64,000 bases of DNA from Alitta virens (Eukaryota; Annelida; Polychaeta; Phyllodocida; Nereididae): assembly GCA_932294295.1 (NCBI GenBank), contig OW028581.1:16761662-16825661 (forward strand). Direction: 5' to 3'. Shown in pieces: positions 47,830 to 59,288 of the stretch (position 1 is its first letter; each line of letters starts with the position of its first letter). The notes under the pieces are model-generated. The model searched no databases, was not told where the DNA came from, and saw only the letters and a list, made by a program, of their open reading frames with translations. Both the position numbers and the translations under genes were made by a program.

Positions 47830-49712
47830 ATGGCGAGTACAATAAACTTCAAAGATGCAGAGTTGCTAGCCCAGGATCAGTACTCCAGTGTTAAAATTGA
47901 AACGGTGAAAAGGAAAGTCAACTTGTCTTTCAAGCATATCCAATGTACCAAGAAAGGCATCCAGGAAATTCTCGACAATGAGCTTAACCTGTATTCAGAA
48001 AGGTAAGCCTAGTGAAAGCCGTAGACGACCTCCAACAAATTACTTTGCCACATGACATACCATGCATACCATTACCACTGTTACAGTATAGTAGTACAGT
48101 AGAGTAGCAGAACCTGTATGAGGTTAGCATTCTCCATGAGGAAATAAAACCATGAAGGAGCACAAATTACTTTGACAATAAAAAAACGAAAAGATACCTA
48201 GGATTTTCGCTTCACAATGTATAATGTATGCTTCTGTTTATTTCAGCCTCCAAGGTGCCATGATTGCATATCAGAAGATCCGTCTTTACCAGAATGTTGG
48301 GAGAATAGTTGAGTGCCAACCATTCCTTCAGTTCAATGTGCAAGTGGATGTTGCTGTATTCAGACCTTACAAGGGTGCTAAGATGAAAGGCATTATAAAC
48401 AAAATCGGGAACGATCACATAGGATTGCTACTTCACAATATATTCAATTGCTCATTACGACGACCCATAGAAATAGACACATATTTCTCGATTGGCCAAG
48501 AAGTGTGGTTCACAGTCTGGAAAGTCTATCAGCATGGCGGCCTGACTGCAATTCACGGAAATTTAGATTTGGAAAGGTAAACAATAATAATGTAGTATTA
48601 TCATGAATGTGACATAATGTCATGCTTAGCAGCAATGACAACTCAAACTGAAAAACAAGTTTTCATGCAGACTGTTGGCTCCGGTTGTAATAATCGACTT
48701 CTCTAGAATTATGTATTGGCACGTTGATGTTGCCGCATCATCCAATGGCATGCTTATGAATGGTTCGTTCCATTTGTGACTGATACATTTGTTTCTTTGT
48801 TTCAGTGTTTGCGTGACCGGTGCATCGGTAGAGGATACAAGTATTCAACCACATAATGCAGAGAAAAATGTTTCTACTCCTTCAGTTTCTGGAGTTTCAA
48901 GTTCTGGGGGTAGCAAAAGCCGTAAGCGCAAACGTACTCTTTCTAGTGCAGGTGATTTGGAAATTAGTACATCTGTAGAAGTTAAGAAAGAGGACGACCA
49001 TCCAGGACTGTTATCTCCCACTTCAGAAAAAGAGCGTAAAAAGAGGAAAAAGGACAAGGGTATTGAAGATGTGGTCGATGGTGAGAAGAAGAAAAGGAAA
49101 CGTAAAAGGTCTTTGTCTGGAAGTGAATGGGACACAAGTAACATAGCAGATATCACGGAAGAAAATCTGGTTATGACCCCATCAGAGAAAAAGCGTAAAC
49201 GTCGCAAGAAAGACAAGGATGATACTGTTGGAGCAAATTCTTCATTACTTGAAACAAGCACGATAAGTCCCACCATAGACTCTCCAGGCGAGACTGAGAC
49301 AAGTATTATTGGAAGTCCGCCAATTGTTAGTCTTTCTAAGAAGTTGCACGTAAAAAGTGATGTAGACTTCTCTTCTTCTTCTGCTAAAAAGAAGCATAAA
49401 CATAAAGAGGCGACAAATACTAGTACCCCTATGCGACCTAAAGAATTAAACGAAACGAGGCGTGAAACTGCAGAATTAAACGACTCACAGATCGACGACA
49501 CGCCATCATCAAAGAAACACAAAAAGAAAAAGCACAAGAAAAATAAAGATGGTGAACTAGATAGCACATTAAATGAGAGCATTATTTCCCGAGGCAAAAG
49601 CAATACTTTAACGGGATCAGACTCAGGTATCAGTGATTCAACCCCACAAAGTGTAAGTGGCAGTACGAAGAAGAAAAAGAAATCAAAAGCTGACACTAGC
49701 ATTAGTACCTAA
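47830..49712 (+). CDS. POLR1F: RNA polymerase I subunit RPA43 (POLR1F/TWISTNB)
   Basis: Exons 47830-48002, 48247-48576 and 48806-49712 (phases 2, 2) give 469 aa from ATGGCGAGT to TAA. The N-terminal half matches RPA43 of animals: FKHIQCTKKGIQEILDNELN, then the SLQGAMIAYQKIRL segment, then an OB-like part with VAVFRPYKGAKMKGIINKIG, DHIGLLLHNIFN and EVWFTVWKVYQHGG. RPA43 with its partner forms the Pol I stalk and helps recruit the initiation factor Rrn3/TIF-IA for rRNA transcription in the nucleolus. The last exon (about 300 residues) is a disordered tail with many KRKR, KKRKRKR and KKHKKKKHKK clusters, suited to nucleolar targeting. It is longer than the human protein of about 340 aa. Recognition of the core is strong. 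Confidence 0.93.
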
Positions 49713-50552
49713 CCCATTTAAAATATTGAGAAAGATGTGTCAACTAAGTAATTTTGGAAGGATTGATGATTTCTAACTGTAATGTCTTATTCGGTGCATT
49801 TACATCGGTTGATTGTTAGCAAGGGCTTTCACATGTCTCAGACACATGGACTTAAATGGTATGTTCTTTAAATCATGACGTTCATATAACTTGTTATGGA
49901 TATGTGGGTTAGGCCTAATGACTTATGTTAAATTTCTGCTTACATAATTTTCTGAATGATATGAGGGTCAAAAGGTATTACTGCAGTGGCATGGCAATAA
50001 TTGTAGTGAATGAAATGTTAATATTAAGAATTTCTGTTTCGAATTAATAATTAGAATAATCAACAGAGGGCAGCACAAGGCAGATGCCACTCTATAGAGG
50101 AGTGATACTGAGTATCGGGTACTGCGCTATAGTCTTACTGTCATGAAATTGCTAGATCATGAAGGCACATTTCAGATTCTGTGTCATAACTATTCTCCAT
50201 GATGCCATTTACTTATTCGTTTGCTTTCCCAGCATCTCCACCATTTAAGAGTCACTTTTGATTAGCATTATTTGATGAAGGTGCAGGTCCGACAAGGTAT
50301 TTTTTCATGAGCCAGTTTTGCCATATTTGAGCATGTTGCTGTCATTTATTTTTCATTGGCTTGCTTGTATAAATTGATTGTGATGAAATTAACCTTGTTG
50401 CAAAATTATGTTGGCACTTCAGATTGAGTATATCTTTCGAAGTAAGTGGGTGTCATTATTAAAAACAAATGCAAATGTTTGGATATGTTCTCTTTTATTG
50501 TAGTTAATACAATTAAGACATTTGCTGATAAGTTTACAATATCAGGAATAAA
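49713..50552 (+). other. POLR1F 3' UTR with poly(A) signals
   Basis: AT-rich non-coding sequence after the stop. AATAAA at 50547-50552 and again at 50653-50658 are plausible ends. Confidence 0.5.
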
Positions 50553-50659
50553 GCACAAAGTATGATGTTCATATAACATATATATATATATTCATACATA
50601 CATTATTCACCTGTACAATTCTAATATTTACATATTTAAGTTTCGTTTGTACAATAAAT

Positions 50660-53600
50660 TCTTCAAGAATTGTAGCACTGTACCACAGACAAGCTTAAGT
50701 TATATGTTCACGTATCATTTCCAATAGTTCTATGGTTTTAGCATTCGAAGGATAAAGCAATAGTTTTAGTGTGTATGGTATCAATAAGAATCTTGCATTG
50801 AACCATCAGCTAGTGCAGGTTGCTTGTAAAAGTCGCAGGAGTTGGGTTAAAATCGCAGAATGACAATAAAATATTTGCAAAAACATTTAGGTTTCTTTCT
50901 GCGTTATATGTTCATACACTGTGCAGTTAAAAACAATCTTCATTCCAATTTTACATTTAACATATTTGAATTCAACAGATCGATGCTAAAATGTCTTACT
51001 CTGTGCAGTGTGACAAAATGGTACAAGTTTATTCAAACAGCATCATCTTAATTGAAGTCCCTACTAAACAGTTTGTCAGCTGATGGTAAAATTTTCCACT
51101 CAATCCATAAATATCCTGCAATGTGCACAGTGTACTTGATATCAGTCTCTTAAAACTTTTCAACTTGAAAGCAGATTATGAACAAATCCTAAAATTATTC
51201 TTGACAGCAGCGAGAGACCAATTCTCGATAACTTTAGGTCTAAAATTAAGTCAAGAGACACGGAGACTTCACCTCATCAGTACCACAGGATGCAGTTTCC
51301 TCCTTTTTTTGATTTTGCGACCTTCGTATTTTACTATTATGGTTGCTATTTGAGATTCACTATTGAAAAGTCACAGAACTTACTGAGATCAACCTTACAG
51401 CAGCCAGCCCCTTTACTGCCATTTCAAAACCCATATCAAACTTTCGTTAGTGCTAATCTACAATTTATACAATGATTCAATAGGAGGAGAAGTCTCCAAT
51501 ATGACTTTGGATTGAATTTAATGTAAACTGCTTGCTCTCTTTATAAGCTTAAACCTGAATGGATACAAATAGTTTTTGTGCCCAAAACATCCGTAGTTAA
51601 TTTATTTGATAGGTTTTTGATATCCCTTAAAAACTGGAAACCAGTGTTCCGAAAAAAATAATAAATACTAACGGCACAAAACTTGTTCAGTCAACATAGG
51701 TCATGAAACAGCAGTAATACAACAACGACCCACCAGATCATTTCCATAATTTTGAATACATACACCTTATCAGAATCTTTAATAAAACCTCAACTTTAAT
51801 ACATGTAGGCTTTGTAACTAAGGGGCTGAACTGCAACGAACCATATTCTGCCTGGAAATATTTCTTAACATCACAACTTGTGAATATAACTTAAAATAAT
51901 GAAATATTCCCTGAAACATTTGGCTACACGCTTTGACTTAAAATAATACAATATTTATATATTTACAAGGCAAATAAAACATAAAACTGTGAACACAAGC
52001 TTAATATATCTTCGACCTCGTCAAAAGTTTGCATTGCATACAACAGACTTAATCACTTGCAACAAAACCTTAAAGATAGTCGGATATTTTCTTGAATTGA
52101 GGATATACTAAATACACAGATGGTCGTTTTCACGGTAACACAACCAGTTATGCAATTATCTTACTTCTAACCATATCTGCTCAATTTTATGCCAGGCGTT
52201 AATTTCTATAGTTTTTTACAGAAACCAGAAATACCTGTCTTTATGTAAATTTATTTCACGACGTAACTTCTTGAATAAATACCAGCAATTCAACTACATT
52301 ATTAGACACCTTGGTAGACAATAAATTTGAATAAAACAAACATGGTACCTCTAATACGAACCCTTAATTTCAAGATATATCAAGATAACACTATCCTTCT
52401 GCAATATAATATCAAGTTTACCAGCAACGAATTAGCAATGATATGTTTACAATTCCAAATTCTACTTAACCTCATTTATCTCTAAATAATATCAAAGTAT
52501 AGTGAACATTAATTGGTCCTAAATCTAGCCTTATAATTAGTGCATATCAAGACCAATAATTTCAAAATGCTATACGTAGATCAAGATAATACTAATAATA
52601 CAGTTGTAATTATTTTACATGCAGGTGTTAAGGATATTTTCATCCATCTAGAACTTTATATTGAAAGAATCGAGGATTATTGAATGGTTCATTCTTAAAA
52701 AGTAGAGCTACTCCTTTACAAGGAATAATTGCGTTGCTTCAAATTGCAATTAAGACGGGGAACAGTTAATTTGTATAAATATATTAACTAAAAAACGAGA
52801 AAAAGAAACATCTGTATAGAATAAACTAAGCAACAAACACCTGCCGAAATTATCAATTCGGCGAAGCGAGCATTTTTCCAACTAATACAACAATTAATGA
52901 AAAATAACAACGGATCAATTTTCAAACCACTCAGCTGTTCTTTCCCAAAACCAAACAATTAAACGCAAGAAGAAAAAGAAGCTATATACTCAACTCTGGA
53001 TAAAAGCTTTTGTACAACCAAGAAACTTCTTTAAAAAAAAAAAATCAACAATACTAAATACATAATATCTATACATAATATTTTAAGTTAGCTACTTTTT
53101 ATTGCCTGACTATATATTACCATTATCACAACTTACACTTATCACGAATTAATTTGAACATAGCAACGAGTTCACTTGGAGTCACTGATGCTCTCTTTCT
53201 CTCTAGGAGCTGTGGATGCTCCTCACTGAGCTATAGAGTGCCCTCACTGAGCTATAGAATGCCCTCACTGAGCTGCAGTATCCTCATCTAGCATTTAACT
53301 TAGTCACTGAGACATACAACTCTCTCACTGAGCTTTTATTGAGCAAGCACCTCTCACTGAGCAGAATACCTGTCACTGAGCAATATGATGATGCTATAAA
53401 TATGCTATAAATGCCCTTCTTGGAGCACACTTGCTCTCACTGAGCTGTTAACACTCTCAGTGAGTCTCACTGACTACATACTTTGACAGAGCTGATGTGT
53501 TAATGCTTTGAGTTTTCACTGCCCTCACTGACCCATTAAAGCTCTCACGGAGTTCTCACTGCCCTCATTGAGCCATGAACATGATTAAAACACTCGCTGA

Positions 53601-54279
53601 GCAGCTCACTCGCTGAGCAGCTCGGTGCTCCTGGTGTACTCCTTTTACTATGCCTGAACACAACCTGAGAGAGCTTCTTTGTCATATCACATCTGCAATC
53701 AACTGACTTTTTTTTCACACTTTTCTGAGGTCAATATACAAGACAAAGGACTTCCAACCCTTCAAAATTTTCATATTACATCATATTGATTTACGCTTTT
53801 ACAATGCCCAATACATATTAAAATAAGCTAATAAGGCTGTTTGAATCTATTTTTTTTTTTAGTTTCTGACAATCTTGACAGTGTTCCTAGAGTACAGCAT
53901 ACAGCGAACTGTGAATAATGCAATTTATAAACCCTTTACGATTTTGGCTTTGAAAAGACACTCCTAGCAGTGGAGAGACTACAACGTGTATATTGTGTTG
54001 ATGCCGAGTAAATGGACCTAGATTGGTTTTCATTCATCCATATTGTGATTAAGTACATGCATGATGCATATGCAACTGATTTCTGACAGATACATCATTA
54101 AACCGTTATATCAACCGTAACGTGGTAAAACGTGCGACTTAAAAAGCTTGCTAGAGCCATAGTAGTGTCGAAACCAGCGTAATACAGAAGTTTGCATTGG
54201 AGATGACTGACTTAGGTTGAGACAGGGTTGTGTTTGTTGGCGATTTGACTAGAGCATAAGAGCTAGGCGAAAAGAGTCG
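50660..54279. other. Intergenic or MOB2 3' UTR, AT-rich
   Basis: Lies between convergent POLR1F (+) and the MOB2-like gene (-). No gene seen. It is very AT-rich, with several TTTATT (minus-strand AATAAA) sites, for example near 52250, 53097 and 53335. Most of it could be the minus-strand 3' UTR, including the GCTCAGTGA repeat block. Confidence 0.4.
53180..53640 (-). repeat. Interspersed TCACTGAGC repeat block
   Basis: About a dozen copies of CTCACTGAGC or close variants, at irregular spacing, many preceded by CCCT. Near-exact tandem pieces read CCTCACTGAGCTATAGA.TG. On the minus strand the unit reads GCTCAGTGAGGGC and lies downstream of the MOB2-like stop codon. Confidence 0.75.
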
Positions 54280-54956
54280 TTATAAGGAGACGGAGGTCGT
54301 GTGAGACTCGACATTGATTAGCGGTTGAGAGTCCATCACATCTCCTGTTAAATGGGGGTTATTTGCACTGTCTGTATCGGGATATAATTTACCCTCATCT
54401 GCTTCTTCGGCTGTTAGAGGAGGGGGTGGAGGCGGTAACCCGGGCGAAGGAGACCTGCTCCTTTGCGACGTTGACCCCTGGTTTAGCTCGTGGTTCGGGG
54501 TTCGCGTCGCACAGTCTTTTGTATTAAAATCGCCTTTCTCCACCAACTGATCTCCTGATGCTGAGACCGACTGATTGGACGCTAATGACGACTGATCCTG
54601 CATCGATGGCACTTGGTTCGACGTGGCGCTTCCGTTCGCCATACTGTTGCTTGTACCCTCTTCCACTTGGTCGTCACCCTCGGTAGAGTTAGAATCACCC
54701 CCTCCACTCGTAATGTTCCTTCCTGAGTCTGTCAACTTCTTGTAGAGATCGTCCAGTATTTCAGTTTCTTTCTCATCGACGACGTGGTAGGTCAAATTGA
54801 AAGTCATGACATGGAGGAAAAGGGAGTTCAAGTGGGGATGGAGGGCAAGGCACACGACCTCTCTGTAATGGCTTCCGTAGATGTGGGCAAGCACCTGGAA
54901 GAGGTATCGATGGATCTTCTTCGCTAGCACCTCAAACGAACTCGGAAATGGGTTAC
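54280..54956 (-). CDS. MOB2: MOB2-like kinase activator, last exon
   Basis: The minus-strand acceptor TTTTTGTAG|GTAACCC opens after one base of a split codon. The exon encodes NPFPSSFEVLAKKIHRYLFQ, VLAHIYGSHYREVVCLALHP, HLNSLFLHVMTFN and VVDEKETEILDDLYKKL, which matches the C-terminal part of the MOB fold and MOB2 in particular. The two histidines of the MOB zinc site (AHIY and SHY) are present. MOB2 binds NDR kinases and affects cell shape and growth control. Beyond the fold is an added tail of about 150 residues, rich in Ser, Asn, Gly and Asp, with GLPPPPPPLTAEEADEG. Vertebrate MOB2 ends soon after the fold. Upstream exons are outside the window or not recognisable. Confidence 0.88.
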
Positions 54957-57900
54957 CTACAAAAACAAAAACAATAGTATTAGCAAGTTATCAGATCAGT
55001 GTGTTTACAGCAGCACTCGTAGACTTCGAAACTGAACCTAGATGACAAGATGTCAATCCAGGAGTCCTATTGCCAGAGGGACTGCCTTAGCTGCTTAGCT
55101 GCTCAGCCAATGGAAGTTCTGGATTTACATGGAGAACAGCTTAGCATTTTCATGATTAAATTCATTCTTAGAGTTCAGTTCGATCATTCAGAATCATAAA
55201 AGTGTTTACTGCAAATACACAAATACAGCCATTACGAAGTTATCAATCCACAAAATAACATCTATGTAGCAAGTTAAATTCTGCTGTTTGGCAAAAGAAA
55301 TTTCCTGTCCAATCATCAGTGATTTGTCTCTAGAATGATGTTGGAAAGACTATACATTATAGAGGATCAATTCATCATATCTAAAGCCGCTTACGCAACC
55401 AGTAATCGCTAAGCTGACTTACATTTAACACAATCAAGTGTTAACAGTATGACCTTGAAGTCTTTTAACTGATTAATCTACTTAATCAGATTTAAAACAT
55501 CCTATCGAAGTCAAATAATATGAATTTAATCACGAAAATGCTAAGCTGTTCTCCAACTGATCAAAACAAAAGCCATTTACAAAAAGAGCTCCTAATTTCA
55601 TATTAAGAGCCTTTAACTTCATGTCATGCATTTGTAAAGGGACCCATCTGCTTGTACTCAAACTGGACCACCTGTGCCTGGTAATGCAATGAATCTTGCA
55701 TGAGGGCGCCACTGAAGCAATATGTATCACTTGAGAGACCTAATTTTGCATTTTAACATGTTTTAAGAGGACCCTAAAAACAGCACCCAGGCTAACTGAG
55801 CATATGACCAACAAGTATATCCATACTGAACAAATCCCAGCGTGAGTGAAGTCTTTGTGCTATAAGTCTCAGCCTAAGTGAGGTTATACACTGTTATATG
55901 ACCACACAAACCGGAGACTTGCATCAGCATAAGACACCAAATTGAAGACATCTATATACTTAGTGGATGTCTCCTGACCAAAGGTAAAGAGATAATATGT
56001 ATTTTGACTTTTTTATTTTATTTATTTACTGCTTATTGTTGTTCCTTGTAATTTGCTGCTTTTGTATGTTATATTTAATTTGGTCAAATAAATTCTCTCC
56101 CTCTTCCTATATATATATATATATATATATTTATTTATTTATTACATACCAAATGAGGTATACAGTTACAATGTTGTATCAAGGAAAAAAAAGAAGGAAA
56201 ACAAAATAATATAGCACTGTCCTTTTAATATGTCATGCTGCCATAAGTTCATGGAGACCGACCAAGGTTAAATTTCTGACAACCCGAAGAAGCTTATTAC
56301 ACATACATGTGAATCGTGTATAGTTTTAATGAAACGGTGGATTTAAGGGATGCAATAAGTGTCAAGTATATATCGTACATCTTCGCTCCATTCTGTAGTT
56401 CAGATGTAAATTGGAAATTGGCTTCTCATTACAGGTAACTCTCAGCAGCTCAACAAAGCGAGCTGTAACGGGTAACAGTGCACATACACCCCAGGGATTT
56501 GAGAAAGACTCATGACTGAACAGGTCGATTGGTATAACATAAGCCACGACACTTAAAACACCACCTACCATGTATACTATCTTTACTGTGATTTAATAAC
56601 AAATTTCCTCCATACAAACAGTCTCTATGATCCTGATGAAAGCATAACAGCATTGTGGTGTATCTCATTGTCTATGATCATTTCGATTCTAGGGTCAATG
56701 CCCATGACTGGTCTACATAGAAAAGCAATTAATTTAATGCAAGCGGTGATTAGCGGCTCCAGGTTTCATCTGTGTCACTAATTATATCAGATAGACAATT
56801 ATGGGGGTTGGGATGAGATGACATTCTATAATAGCTTCAATTAAGATATTAAGAGACAAACCAGAAATAAACTGGCCAAATCTGGCTAAAAGTGGGTTTT
56901 ATCATCGCCTGATAGAGATAGACTTAATGATGAGATGCTAATTAAAACCATGTCAGACTCAGCAGCAGCTCAGTTCAAAATACAACGGGTAAGCTCCAGC
57001 AATTTTAGAGGACCGATAGATGAAATTATGAGAGAATCATCACAGAATACCAGCCCCTCAAGGGGATTTCCAGATACCCCATTATGAAAAATAAGACATA
57101 GAGAACTTCATCACACCTTCATTGATTCATCATACTGCCCATTTACTACAACTATCAATGCCATCCATCACTGACACACTGATATCACATGCACATCAGT
57201 CAACTGCATCTGCAGTCCACAAAACATCATTAAAGCCACCAAGCATCATCATCAATAAAACAACAATAAAGCGCAATACAAATACACTCTACACAATTCC
57301 CTACAACATATAATTACGAATCGATCTTCCGCTATGATATATAACAGATCGACGACTGCGGTTGGCTGCAGGGAATTATATGGAAACAAAGGAAGCGATG
57401 GATCATGGCCATTGATTGAAGGGCGATGGAAGAATGATTGCCCTTTTGGGAGCTGAGGGTCCTGGCATAGAAGTAGTGCATATGATACAAGGATAAGCGG
57501 AAGTTTGGAGGTTATATGCCGTTACATACACCCTTGTATGAATACTATGATATGATAAATCGCAGTATTACAAGCGAATCAGTCGTTAGGTATTTTAAGG
57601 GGACTTCTGACTTAATCCTTGTTTTATTATTATCTTCCCTCTACATAGTTTTATTTAACCTCTGACAAACTGGTCATATTAGCCGAGAGATTTAATTTTC
57701 AGAAACCGACAGATACACCGAATATTGGAGTAAATTATACATGTATGGTATGTATTGGAAAATGAGCTGCAGATGAATTCTTGGAAATTGCCTTTTTCAT
57801 CCAACATCAACATGTATGCAAATTGTGTTATTGCGCTCTAATATGTAGCTGTATATCTATATGACAACTTAAAGTTACTGTGTCTCCAGATTTAGCACAT

Positions 57901-59250
57901 TCAATAATTATAATATGTAGCTGTCTGTAATGCCTAACCCGCGAACCAATATCAACAAATGACGGATTTGATTGTGAACCAATTTACAACAGCACCTCCA
58001 ATTATGCTATCAATGAGCTATGATATACTAACTGGGATCCACGATAATAAAAGTCCATTTGTTTTTCGAGCATACTTTGTCATAAATAATGATAAATGGC
58101 ATGGAGAAGTACAAAATGAACAGAAATGTTAGCAACAAGTCAACTTCCTAGCTGATAAAAACAGCTCTGAGAACCAAATAACCAGAATTTTGCTATATCC
58201 TATGTATATTGTCTATTGTAATTTCTACTGCTTTTCTGAGACCAAAGCAAATGGCCATATTCATACATCGATAATGATGAGATGACAAATAATCGTCATT
58301 GCAATGATAGGTAACTTTTAAGTTAATTTGTAAAGTGAGGTGTTTCTACGGGTTAGAAAAGTGGGTTTTGACTTTTTTGGTAACATTAATATCTATTTTT
58401 TGCTTCTCCATGACATTTATGTAAAAATAAGGCCAAAAAACAAGTGCATATTTATTTTGGTTTATACTATAAACAGCTAAACACTGTTATTACACTGTTC
58501 CACACTACTCATAGAGGTCATTGACTTCCTCACATCCAGGAATGACCCACAGAGCATTAACCTGCAAGCCAATCGTGATGGCAGACCGGATTGCTATTCT
58601 TCCTCCGGGGCGAGATATTTCATTTACTCGGCATGTCTGCCATTCCTATCATATCCTGCTATTAACTATTGGCCCCGAGTGACCACTGGTCAGCATTGGC
58701 TCATTGCTGACCACAAGAAATGAGTCAAATGACCATTACGAGATCATTCTATCGGCCCCCTACAAATGTTCAGTCAGTTGGATATCAATGAGCAAAAAAT
58801 GTGAAAGATATATTATTTACATAAAAATAAGTGAATTATTGTAATATTAAGTTTAGCAGAAAATTGACTTATTTAGATTGCATCAAATCAACCAATGTCA
58901 TTTTAGCATAATACCTTATTGTAACCATCACAAACTAATGATTAGCATAAAAATAAACAAATAATTGTAATATTAAAGTCTAATAATTATACAACCATAC
59001 AATTATTCTGGCTGAATCAAAGTATCCAATGTCTTTTAAGGATTGTACAATTTGCAATAACAAACTGATTATCCATATAATAACGAAGAATCTGCCACTT
59101 TTCTTTCAGCATGTTTACACACACAAATGTCTGGCCATAATGCATTAGCGAGTCATTATTCAAAATTAACCACTAGGTCTTACTTTGAAAGTTATATTAT
59201 AAGCCAAAGCAATATCACAGTGAGTGGCATTACTGACAGGCTTTTAGGCA

Positions 59251-59288
59251 GTCTAAGCATGGAGTCTCTAGTGACTCCATGGTCTAAG
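59251..59288. repeat. Micro-palindrome insertion with 7-bp target duplication
   Basis: GTCTAAG at 59251-59257 and 59282-59288 flanks a 24-bp palindrome with perfect arms CATGGAGTC/GACTCCATG around TCTAGT. Confidence 0.85.

Noticed and set aside
48845..49702. Minus-strand 285-codon open frame opposite POLR1F
   Set aside because: It is the shadow of the Lys/Ser-rich last exon. The Phe/Leu/Ser composition is what antisense of AAA/AAG/TCT codons gives.
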